5,577 nucleotides of DNA from Acholeplasmataceae bacterium (GTDB taxonomy: Bacteria > Bacillota > Negativicutes > Acidaminococcales > Acidaminococcaceae): the NCBI GenBank assembly GCA_012719555.1, contig JAAYAE010000400.1, forward strand, positions 1 through 5,577, in the 5' to 3' direction. A model generated the notes under the pieces. That model did no database searches and had not been told where the DNA came from. It worked only from the letters and a program-made list of their open reading frames with translations. Position numbers and translations under genes: made by a program. Below are positions 1 through 5,570 of this stretch, piece after piece; position 1 is the first letter of the stretch; the number at the start of each line of letters is the position of its first letter.

Positions 1-39
1 CAAAATTTATTATTATTCCCACCTTTTCCAAAAGTTATT

Positions 40-69
40 CCTATATAATTTGTTTTTTAATAATATAGG
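40..69. repeat. AT-rich inverted repeat (hairpin)
   Basis: The arms CCTATATAATT (40-50) and AATAATATAGG (59-69) are complementary over 11 positions with one A-A mismatch, around an 8-base T-rich loop. There is no T-tract after the right arm, so it does not look like a standard terminator. It could be an operator-like or cruciform-forming element, or chance in AT-rich DNA. Confidence 0.35.
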
Positions 70-108
70 ACGATTTTCCAAACATATGTGTTGTGTTAGC
101 TTTTTTAG

Positions 109-161
109 TAAACCAGTCGGAAGGAAAAATAGGTAAAGCGTCTGACTAGTTTATTGTTTTT
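109..161 (+). terminator. Possible plus-strand terminator hairpin
   Basis: The arms 109-121 and 141-153 (TAAACCAGTCGGA and TCTGACTAGTTTA) pair over 13 positions with one C-A mismatch and one G-T wobble. The loop is large, 19 bases. The right arm is followed by TTGTTTTT, a T-rich tail readable as a plus-strand terminator for a gene lying left of the window. The long loop and impure tract lower confidence. It could be another kind of structured RNA element. Confidence 0.35.
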
Positions 162-233
162 ATGGCAGTTTTATTTGAGTTATAGAGACGGTCTTGTTAG
201 CCAAGTATTGCATTTACATGTAATGGAGAACAT

Positions 234-281
234 AAAAAAAGCCCCTGACGCTTAAGATTTTCCCTTGTGCCGGAGGCTTTT
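234..281 (-). terminator. Rho-independent terminator of the minus-strand unit
   Basis: Read on the minus strand, AAAAGCCTCCGGC pairs with GCGTCAGGGGCTTTT over 13 positions with two G-T wobbles and one mismatch. The 3' side ends in seven Ts (complement of A234-240). It lies 74 bases past the stop of the small reading frame at 355-468, the right place to end transcription of the SLH gene and that frame. Confidence 0.75.
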
Positions 282-354
282 GGTTTGTTCTTCCTTCTAT
301 TAATAATGACCCTTTATGGTGCATCTTTTGATTGTATGCATTGAGAATTAATTG

Positions 355-468
355 CTAGGGTGAAGCATCCGCCCCCTCTGCATTAAGAGTGGGCAGGGCC
401 AATATAATCATAACTAATATGAGCATAATACTTATTGCTTTTTGGGTTTTCCGTGACTTATTAATCAT
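355..468 (-). CDS. Tiny secreted peptide or truncated secretory protein (37 aa)
   Basis: This 37-codon frame begins with ATG at 468-466, preceded by AGGTG seven bases upstream, and ends with TAG at 357-355. It has a textbook signal-peptide layout: a basic start (MINKSRKTQK), a hydrophobic core of about 14 residues (SIMLILVMIILALP, 13-26), then TLNA as a plausible signal-peptidase site. Cleavage after Ala30 would leave only EGADASP. It starts 22 bases after the SLH-protein stop and is followed by its own terminator, so it is the last cistron of that unit. Two readings remain open: a genuine small exported peptide (compare short Phr- or PapR-type signalling peptides, but no RRNPP receptor is visible here), or the 5' stub of a larger exported protein lost by mutation or deletion. 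The reading frame stays open after the TAG into the terminator, which does not decide the matter. No homologue is recognised. Confidence 0.5.
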   Translation of the reverse strand: MINKSRKTQKAISIMLILVMIILALPTLNAEGADASP

Positions 469-490
469 TTCAAATCACCTTTTCCCGTTT

Positions 491-1366
491 CTAATCTATC
501 TCTAACTTAAGCACGTCCGATTTAAACGGCTTTTCTTCATGTCCTGTATAGTACAGCAATACCGTTTCTACCTTATCTGCATCATCCGAACTTAACATAT
601 ACATAAGCGTTACCTTGCCGGAATCCTTTAAAGTGCCTATACCCATTTTTGATACGGGCATATTAGGATAGTTCTCCAACGCCTTTTTATTCATGGGGTC
701 GTTGAGTTGATTGCCTGCTATATACAATGCGGTCTTTTTTGCAATCTTTTCATTGTTCTTATCAAGGAAAACTGCTTCATAGCTTGATGTTACTCTTTCG
801 TCTAATATTTCACCTTCTACTAAGAACAGATCAACAGGTCTTCCCATGCCCCAATAAAAAGCATTAGTACCTTTTATGAAGGTATCTTCATATGCGTCAA
901 ACCTGTAGCTTTCCAGTTTCAGCCCTTCATACTCCAAAGGCAGATACTCGTCTTTGACCTCTATAATGTCTTTTGGCTGGTATGCACCATCCCCAATCAT
1001 ATTTTCGAACGCTATAACATCTTCAAGGTCATCCATACCTTCTTCTTCAAAGGATTTGGCAGGTAATTTGTCTGCATCCACAAGCCCGTCCTTGTTCTTG
1101 TACTGTTCCATTCCTTCGTCAATACTGGTTAAGTAATCAAGCGCATTAATAACCATAGTGCTTGCTTCCGCTCTGGTGGCTTCGCCGTAAGGCTTAAAGG
1201 TAAGGTCGGGGTACCCGTTTATTATCCCGTTATCACTGGCTATAATGATATAACCCCTATCAGCCGTTGGGATATCCGCATTATCAACAAACTTTGTATT
1301 ATTCCCCGCCATGTCTTTAGCCTGTTCGCCTAAGCCTACCGCCCGAACTATCATCTCTACCCTTTG
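491..1366 (-). pseudogene. SLH-domain surface protein, 5'-truncated
   Basis: Minus-strand reading gives 291 residues before the stop. Residues 1-20 (QRVEMIVRAVGLG and following) are the tail of one S-layer homology module. Residues 24-79 form a complete module with the hallmark pattern FVDNADIP, RGYI, NGIINGYPD, TFKP and ATRAEA. Known SLH modules, usually three in tandem, bind secondary cell-wall polymers and anchor exported proteins to the Gram-positive wall. The remaining ~210 residues are acidic and lysine-rich, have no transmembrane segment, and match no family I recognise. The start codon, signal peptide and first SLH modules are missing. Upstream of Gln1 the frame runs antisense into the istA remnant, so the apparent N-terminal extension to 1459 is not real protein. 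Probably a non-functional remnant unless the intact 5' part lies elsewhere in the genome. Confidence 0.8.
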
Positions 1367-1449
1367 CCAGGAAGAAAGAAACGGAAGCAGTAGAGATACG
1401 GCCTTTAAGCGTATACGATGCTCTGGTTGGGGTGGTATCCAATGGTTGA
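1367..1449 (+). pseudogene. istA: istA 3' remnant (IS21 transposase C-terminus)
   Basis: In the frame ending at TGA 1447-1449, the last codons read RPLSVYDALV followed by GVVSNG. This is the type of C-terminal tail found on IS21-family IstA proteins, and the stop overlaps the istB start by the usual few bases (ATG at 1442). Only about 26 codons survive. The DDE catalytic domain and helix-turn-helix region are gone. Upstream of about 1367 the plus-strand frame runs into antisense SLH sequence, so this is a fusion junction and not a start. Identification rests on the short tail and on its position relative to istB. Confidence 0.65.
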
Positions 1450-2266
1450 ACTGGAACACGCCCGCAGCCTCCTTTCCGAGCTTGGACTGGATACAGCTTC
1501 CGAGCTCTTGGATGCAAAGCTTGAAGATGCAATGTATAAAGATGCTACTTACCTGTCGTTCTTGAGTGAGCTCTTGGGCGCTGAGATGCAGGAGAAAAAG
1601 CGGCGCAGTGAGGAAACAAGGATTAAGCTGTCACGGCTGCCGCATAGAAAGACGCTGGAAGAGTTTGATTTTGGCTTCCAGCCCAGCATAGATACAAGGC
1701 AAATTAAGGAGTTATCAACTCTAGCCTTTGTGGCAAGGGATGAGAACGTAATTTTTTTGGGTCCTCCCGGTGTCGGCAAGACTCATCTTGCGGTAGGCCT
1801 TGCGATGCAAGCCTTAAGGTCTGGTATGACGGTATATTACGCCAACCTGGCACATCTCATGGCAGACCTAAAAAAGGCAGCGCAGCAAGGCAAACTGGAG
1901 CGCAGATGGCGTGTATATACCCGGCCTGATATACTGATTATCGATGAAGTAGGGTATATGCAGCTGGACCGTACATCAGCGGAGCTGCTCTTTAGAGTTA
2001 TATGCTCAAGGTATGAAAACGGCAGCATAATACTTACCAGCAATAAATATTTCAGTGATTGGGGCGAGCTTATGAACGATACAGTAATAGCCACAGCAAT
2101 ATTGGACAGGCTGATGCATCATGCCCATATCATAAACATAAGGGGTGAGAGCTATAGGCTAAAAGACAGGCTAAAAGGCGGCGTCAGAGTTGTACCCCCG
2201 GCTGCTATCCCAGTATTGGATAATCCGGCACAAGGGAAAACCGGCCATCAAAAACCCGGCGATTAG
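1442..2266 (+). CDS. istB: IstB-like ATPase, IS21 transposition helper
   Basis: A 274-residue AAA+ ATPase of the DnaC/IstB type. It has Walker A GPPGVGKTH at 107-115, Walker B DILIIDEVG at 163-171, a sensor-1 strand SIILTSN at 195-201, and conserved arginines in ILDRLMHH (R223) and INIRGESYR (R234). IstB is known to assemble on DNA with ATP and help the IstA transposase select and engage target DNA. ATG 1442 is chosen because it overlaps the istA stop, gives the expected IstB start MVELEHARSLL, and has G-rich sequence (GGGGTGG) just upstream. The in-frame ATG at 1418 would add eight residues that are really istA sequence in another frame. Length matches the family (about 250-280). The stop codon lies inside the first terminal repeat of the element. 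The gene looks intact but is orphaned from istA. Confidence 0.93.
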   Translation: MVELEHARSLLSELGLDTASELLDAKLEDAMYKDATYLSFLSELLGAEMQEKKRRSEETRIKLSRLPHRKTLEEFDFGFQPSIDTRQIKELSTLAFVARDENVIFLGPPGVGKTHLAVGLAMQALRSGMTVYYANLAHLMADLKKAAQQGKLERRWRVYTRPDILIIDEVGYMQLDRTSAELLFRVICSRYENGSIILTSNKYFSDWGELMNDTVIATAILDRLMHHAHIINIRGESYRLKDRLKGGVRVVPPAAIPVLDNPAQGKTGHQKPGD

Positions 2267-2327
2267 TGACCGGCGATTGGGTCAGTTTTTAACCGGCGAT
2301 TCGGTCAAAAATAGTCCGGCGTTGACA
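2256..2327 (+). repeat. IS21 right end with four CCGGCG repeats
   Basis: Four related units start at 2256 (CCGGCGATTAGTGA), 2270 (CCGGCGATTGGGTCA), 2293 (CCGGCGATTCGGTCA) and 2316 (CCGGCGTTGACA). The last three are spaced 23 bases apart, roughly two helical turns, as expected for repeated transposase-binding sites. The final unit ends in the terminal CA. Two weaker CCGGC units (2225, 2241) lie inside the end of istB. Confidence 0.8.
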
Positions 2328-2350
2328 CTGCTAGTATATAACAAGATGAG
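2322..2350 (+). promoter_or_regulatory. Outward -35 element at the IS end, possible hybrid promoter
   Basis: A perfect TTGACA occupies 2322-2327, the last six bases of the insertion sequence, pointing into the downstream genes. IS21 is known to carry such an outward -35 box, which forms a strong promoter when it abuts a suitable -10. Here the 17-base-spaced hexamer is GATGAG (2345-2350), matching TATAAT at only three positions. TATAAC at 2337 is only nine bases away, too close. Any promoter would therefore be weak. Confidence 0.25.
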
Positions 2351-2361
2351 GCCGGCAAAAC

Positions 2362-2389
2362 ATCCTTTGTAAATGAAAAGGGTTTTTTT
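2362..2389 (+). terminator. Weak terminator-like hairpin before the PIN gene
   Basis: ATCCTTT (2362-2368) pairs with AAAGGGT (2377-2383) over seven positions, including one T-G wobble, around an 8-base loop. A run of seven Ts (2383-2389) follows. It could end transcription leaving the insertion sequence or act as an attenuator in the leader of the PIN gene. The stem is short and AT-rich. Confidence 0.35.
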
Positions 2390-2443
2390 GTGTTTTATAG
2401 AAAGAGTCAGTTAATCAAGCATAATTACAAAGGAATGATGATA

Positions 2444-3274
2444 ATGGTATATGTTCTGCTTGACACCAATATTCTCATATATGACCCATATGTCGTAAAG
2501 AAGTTAGTAAGAAGGAACTATTATGTGGTTATTCCGATGATGGTGATTGATGAACTGGACAAACTCAAAATGAGGAATGATCTAAAACAGAATATAACCA
2601 AGACCGGACAGGTTATTGAAGAGATAATAAACGAAAAGAATAAATACTTGAACCTGACAACTAATCTTGAGGAGGTTCCGGGGCTCCAATTTAACAAACC
2701 GGACAACTATATCCTCGCTGCAGCATATCATTTGAAGAAGCAGCAAAAGAATGTAATATTTATAACAAACGATAGGTTCCTAAGGCTAAAATCAGAGGCA
2801 TTGGGGATTAAGATGATCTCCAGCTATGACCAACTAGAAAAAGCCGTTAAAGAATTGGAAGAAAAAAAGCCCATTCCTTCAAAGCCTGCAGAAAACATAC
2901 GCATTGAGAAAAAGAAGGAAGAAAAGCCTGGAACGGATGATGGGAAACCTGACTCAGACAGGAAAAGCGTAGAAAAGTTCTACAACAAAGGCTTTCTCAC
3001 ACTGGAGCAAAAGCGCAGAATATTCAAGTCCTTCCCCGAACTCACAGAAGAGATTGATAAATATGGTAGGGTTAGCTATAAGTATTATGGAAGTAAAATA
3101 ACAAAAAAGACATTAGCTCATCAGTTGACCCATACCGGAAACGGGTACGTCTATGGAGCATATCTTCCTGAATACAAAGATGAATTGGATCCCAGGGGCT
3201 GGATAAACATTAAAGAATATGGAGAAAAGGACCTGCGGGAGTTAATATGCAAGGTGATTGAGTCCTATAAATGA
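2444..3274 (+). CDS. PIN-domain nuclease-like protein with unknown C-terminal domain
   Basis: A 276-residue protein. Residues 1-130 form a PIN domain of the type found at the N-terminus of PhoH-like proteins: strand plus LLDTN (Asp7), VIDEL (Glu37), PDNYILAAA (Asp87) and ITNDRFL (Asp110). These four acidic residues are the metal-binding set of active PIN ribonucleases, so catalysis is predicted to be possible. A charged, Lys/Glu-rich linker (about 132-175) leads to a C-terminal domain (176-276) with features such as KTLAHQLTHTGNGYVYGAYLP and RGWINIKEYG, which I do not recognise. The PhoH ATPase partner domain is absent. ATG 2444 is chosen because AAAGGA lies nine bases upstream. The in-frame GTG at 2390 sits in a T-tract without a binding site. 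No adjacent antitoxin-like small gene is seen, so it does not look like a standard VapBC pair. It lies 56 bases before the next gene and probably shares its transcript. Confidence 0.8.
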   Translation: MVYVLLDTNILIYDPYVVKKLVRRNYYVVIPMMVIDELDKLKMRNDLKQNITKTGQVIEEIINEKNKYLNLTTNLEEVPGLQFNKPDNYILAAAYHLKKQQKNVIFITNDRFLRLKSEALGIKMISSYDQLEKAVKELEEKKPIPSKPAENIRIEKKKEEKPGTDDGKPDSDRKSVEKFYNKGFLTLEQKRRIFKSFPELTEEIDKYGRVSYKYYGSKITKKTLAHQLTHTGNGYVYGAYLPEYKDELDPRGWINIKEYGEKDLRELICKVIESYK

Positions 3275-3330
3275 ATTACTGAAATTGTGTAGAAGTACTA
3301 GTCGGTAATAGCGGGAAATGGGGTGGGCGT

Positions 3331-4653
3331 ATGATTTATTCAAAGGCAAAACTTGCAGAAGAGCTTAAGAGTTGCGAGTTATGCAAGGATAAATATGGAT
3401 TAGCTCCTTTCTTTTTTCCTATGGATAACCAGGAAGTAATGTTGATTACCGCATGCCCATCCTTCCAGGCTGTATATAAGCCATTAACCTCAGTAAGATT
3501 TTTCAGGACGCTTTGTATTGCTTTGTTTGGAGAACACGGAATATCAGAAGAAGCTATAGTGCAGTTTCATATTGTGGGCAATATATACTGGACGCATTAT
3601 CATAAATGCTATTATGAGGATTTTTTCAAGGATAGGCAGTACAAAAAGCTCCCGGATACCTGCTATAAGCGTTATATAAGTGAGGAAATCCGTCTTTTGT
3701 CTCCTAAGTTGATAATTGTACTGGGGAAAACCACTGTACAAAAGATGCTAAAATATACATTAAAAAAAGATGAATTAGTATCTTTCGATAAAGATGGAGC
3801 AAAATATGTTTTTACTGATTTTCCTGACACTGGCGAAGAGGAAAGGTTTGAGCAAGTTCGAGACTGTCTGAAGCAGTATATTACCTTCAATGGAAATAAG
3901 CCCCATAATATATACATTCCGCGAACAGTTGATGCCAGAGCACCAAAACATACAGTTCACCTTGATTTCGAGTTGGAAGCAGTAATAAAATATGCGAAAA
4001 GCTTGGGGGCAGAAAATAAGGGGAATAGAAGCACTGTTGACGCTATTAAAACGTCTGATCAGTTGTGGTATGAGCAAATAATAGTACCGAATTTAAAGAG
4101 GTATTCCATTATTACTTTTAGCTATCTGTTTATAGAGAATCAGATTAAGACATTTTTATTTGATGTCTTCTCGGAACATAACAATTCAACGGGGAATACT
4201 TGGCGTATTATTGAACGATTTAGGACAAGTAATGAGAGAAATCGTTTGACTGACACTGCAATTGGGATTAAGGATGTAATCGAGAGCATCGAAAATGGAT
4301 GGCGTAAACTCCTCAGAGATTATCTGAGGTTTATGATTGAAGAATCTCCTTTTTCTTATCTCTCATCAAAACGGGAGTTGATTAGAGAGTACGATAGCCT
4401 TTTTCAAAAAAACGATAACTTGAGAAAAATAAGAAATATCATAGTTCATCAAAATGGTTTTATCCATCAAGGCGGAATAAAGACGGGCAAGCGGGGAGAT
4501 TTCCAAAACTTTAAGCCTCTAACATCAAAATTTGATGGTATAAAGATATTCGTGAACATGGTCTATGTTACCGAAAAAGGCTGTGATGAAGTTATTGATT
4601 TGGTAAAAAACCTGGTTGATTTTATCAAAAGAATTGAAAAACAGGCTGTGTGA
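3331..4653 (+). CDS. UDG family 4-like / HEPN fusion protein
   Basis: A 440-residue two-part protein. Residues 1-185 resemble Fe-S uracil-DNA glycosylases (UDG family 4). CELC (Cys15, Cys18), HKC (Cys93) and DTC (Cys111) closely match the spacing of the four cluster ligands of the Thermus enzyme (14, 17, 85, 101). ISEEIRLLSPKLIIVLGKTT (116-135) matches the conserved strand before the second catalytic loop. The usual first motif GE(A/G)PG reads TACPS (40-44), without the acidic residue. The usual HPS motif appears replaced around TDFPDTG (162-168), without the histidine. Ordinary uracil excision is therefore doubtful. Residues about 245-440 are helical and contain RNIIVH (Arg368, His373), the R-N-x3-H signature of HEPN ribonucleases. 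The linker is about 60 residues. ATG 3331 has GGGGTGGG immediately upstream and places the first cysteine at the family's usual position. Inference: a base- or DNA-sensing module controlling an RNase effector. The domains are fairly sure, the function is not. Confidence 0.75.
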   Translation: MIYSKAKLAEELKSCELCKDKYGLAPFFFPMDNQEVMLITACPSFQAVYKPLTSVRFFRTLCIALFGEHGISEEAIVQFHIVGNIYWTHYHKCYYEDFFKDRQYKKLPDTCYKRYISEEIRLLSPKLIIVLGKTTVQKMLKYTLKKDELVSFDKDGAKYVFTDFPDTGEEERFEQVRDCLKQYITFNGNKPHNIYIPRTVDARAPKHTVHLDFELEAVIKYAKSLGAENKGNRSTVDAIKTSDQLWYEQIIVPNLKRYSIITFSYLFIENQIKTFLFDVFSEHNNSTGNTWRIIERFRTSNERNRLTDTAIGIKDVIESIENGWRKLLRDYLRFMIEESPFSYLSSKRELIREYDSLFQKNDNLRKIRNIIVHQNGFIHQGGIKTGKRGDFQNFKPLTSKFDGIKIFVNMVYVTEKGCDEVIDLVKNLVDFIKRIEKQAV

Positions 4654-4658
4654 TCTTG

Positions 4659-4727
4659 ATGGATATTGTTAACTTATCTGAAAGAGACAGAAATCTGATT
4701 AAGAAGAGGAGATGTTCTTATGGATGA
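4659..4727 (+). CDS. Possible 22-codon leader frame overlapping the next gene
   Basis: ATG 4659 opens a frame of 22 codons (MDIVNLSERDRNLIKKRRCS and two more residues) that ends with TGA at 4725-4727, inside the start of the next gene. It fills nearly the whole gap between the two UDG-like genes. The basic stretch KKRR is encoded over the downstream gene's own ribosome binding site. Its own upstream sequence has no clear binding site, so translation would depend on coupling to the preceding stop at 4651-4653. It may be chance. Confidence 0.2.
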   Translation: MDIVNLSERDRNLIKKRRCSYG

Positions 4728-5475
4728 CAAGATTAAAGAGCTATCTCTTACTTTTGCACAGTATAAAACCCATCCGATTAGCAAGTTTATTGATGACAGT
4801 CCATTAAGAAAGTTTCAGGAATTGTATCCCTCTAATCATTATTCTATTGAAATCGAGAAATTTTTAGCTTATCACAATTACTCCCCTATAAGAAGAGGAG
4901 CGGATTTGCCATGGTGGGGGAAAAAGTATTTCAGTGTCGAACCAGGTTTTAGAGTTATGATTATAACAAGAGATTCACTATCAGAAGATGCTGGAAGCGT
5001 TGTTTTATATTCACACCTCTTTCCGGTAATCCGGTCTCAAAATGAATACATGTCCTTCACAAATAGTTTAAATAGCAAACAGTCGTTTTCCTTCAACAGT
5101 TGGAATACGTTTCGAACACAGTTTATCCAGTGGGGTTTAAATTTGGATTATTTATATGTTACTGATGCGGCAAAGGTTTATAAAATGGATAATAATACTT
5201 CCTTTGATAAAGAGGCTAGCAGGCGTTTGTTAAAGCAAGAAATTGAAATATGTAATCCTGACCTTATTATTATGCTGGGTTCATCTTCATTTGACCTACT
5301 TACAAAGGGGCTAAAATTTGGAGAGGTAGTAGAAAGCGGCCGGACAATCAGTGTCCAAGGCATAAGGTGTGTAGTATGCCCTTTTATGTCAGGGCAAGGG
5401 ATTACACAAAAAAGGTTTAAAGAAAAGCTGGCTAAAGCAACAGAAACTATAAACAGTGTTTTATACAAACAATAA
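4720..5475 (+). CDS. Second UDG-superfamily-like protein (no Fe-S cysteines)
   Basis: A 251-residue protein with the strand order of the uracil-DNA glycosylase fold: FRVMIITRDSLSEDAGS (77-93) at the place of the first catalytic loop, LDYLYVTDAAKVYK (142-155) where family 4 has its NxxKCRP strand, LLKQEIEICNPDLIIMLGSS (170-189) before the final core strands, and IRCVVCPFMSGQG (215-227) where an HPS motif is expected. The four cluster cysteines are missing and the catalytic His is not at its usual place, so it is a divergent relative, perhaps a binding protein. The first ~65 residues contain no recognised domain. There is no signal peptide or membrane segment. AGAGGAG eight bases before ATG 4720 is the best ribosome binding site of the three genes. 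It follows the UDG-HEPN gene by 66 bases. The fold assignment comes from pattern only. It could be an unrelated Rossmann-like protein. Confidence 0.6.
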   Translation: MDDKIKELSLTFAQYKTHPISKFIDDSPLRKFQELYPSNHYSIEIEKFLAYHNYSPIRRGADLPWWGKKYFSVEPGFRVMIITRDSLSEDAGSVVLYSHLFPVIRSQNEYMSFTNSLNSKQSFSFNSWNTFRTQFIQWGLNLDYLYVTDAAKVYKMDNNTSFDKEASRRLLKQEIEICNPDLIIMLGSSSFDLLTKGLKFGEVVESGRTISVQGIRCVVCPFMSGQGITQKRFKEKLAKATETINSVLYKQ

Positions 5476-5534
5476 GATTGCCGAAATGATATTAAAGCAA
5501 GAACTTAGAGTATAATTTTAGTTGGCAAAACGAT

Positions 5535-5570
5535 AAAAAAACAGGAAGAAGGTAAAAACCCTCTTCCCTG
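5535..5570 (-). terminator. Terminator of a converging gene beyond the right edge
   Basis: The arms 5542-5552 and 5559-5570 (CAGGAAGAAGG and CCTCTTCCCTG) form a stem with one bulge and one mismatch around an A-rich loop. On the minus strand it is followed by seven Ts (complement of A5535-5541), whereas no T-run follows on the plus strand. It therefore fits a minus-strand gene entering from the right. As a hairpin it could also slow plus-strand transcription leaving the three-gene unit. Confidence 0.65.

Larger units (their letters stand above)
1..233. other. Gene-free left flank
   Basis: No reading frame with a credible start and ribosome binding site is visible in this AT-rich stretch. With the 3' untranslated part and terminator of the minus-strand unit (234-354), it makes about 350 bases without a recognisable gene. 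It holds two imperfect inverted repeats (40-69 and 109-153, listed separately) and a 10-base palindrome, TTACATGTAA, at 214-223. An exact TATAAT occurs at 44-49, but no convincing -35 element lies 16-18 bases upstream and the hexamer sits inside the first inverted repeat, so it is not called a promoter. Confidence 0.5.
1367..2327 (+). mobile_element. IS21-family insertion sequence, left-truncated
   Basis: The element has the 3' tail of istA, a complete istB and an intact right terminus ending in TTGACA at 2327. IS21-family ends typically carry TG...CA termini and multiple internal terminal repeats, which fits the CCGGCG motifs at 2256-2327. The matching left end would begin TGTCAACGCCGG, and nothing like it is seen near the SLH junction. 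The 5' end with most of istA has therefore been lost by deletion or recombination. Without IstA, the DDE transposase, the copy cannot move by itself. No target-site duplication can be assessed because only one end remains. The left boundary is estimated from where SLH homology stops and could be off by several bases. Confidence 0.85.

Noticed and set aside
283..357. Stop-codon readthrough or -1 frameshift extending the 37-codon secreted frame
   Set aside because: The frame after TAG is open but runs through the terminator and encodes nothing recognisable. The G-run before it is not a recognised slippery site.
954..1136. Plus-strand frame opposite the SLH gene
   Set aside because: Low-complexity Ser/Ile-rich antisense translation of a real coding region, without a ribosome binding site.
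1418..1441. ATG 1418 as the istB start
   Set aside because: Those bases encode the IstA tail in another frame. ATG 1442 gives the family-typical start and the usual istA/istB overlap.
1367..1459. Apparent N-terminal extension of the SLH protein (ATG at 1459, 31 residues)
   Set aside because: It is antisense to istA/istB sequence, has no signal peptide or SLH similarity, and exists only because the frame happens to stay open across the junction.
2190..2372. Plus-strand frame across the IS right end
   Set aside because: It overlaps istB in another frame and runs through the terminal repeats. The translation looks like repeat by-product.
2390..2443. GTG 2390 as the start of the PIN protein
   Set aside because: It lies at the end of a T-tract without a ribosome binding site, and the extra residues do not belong to a PIN fold. 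ATG 2444 has AAAGGA at proper spacing.
5178..5468. Minus-strand frame opposite the last gene
   Set aside because: It is an antisense shadow of the UDG-like gene. No supporting start signal and no recognisable domain.
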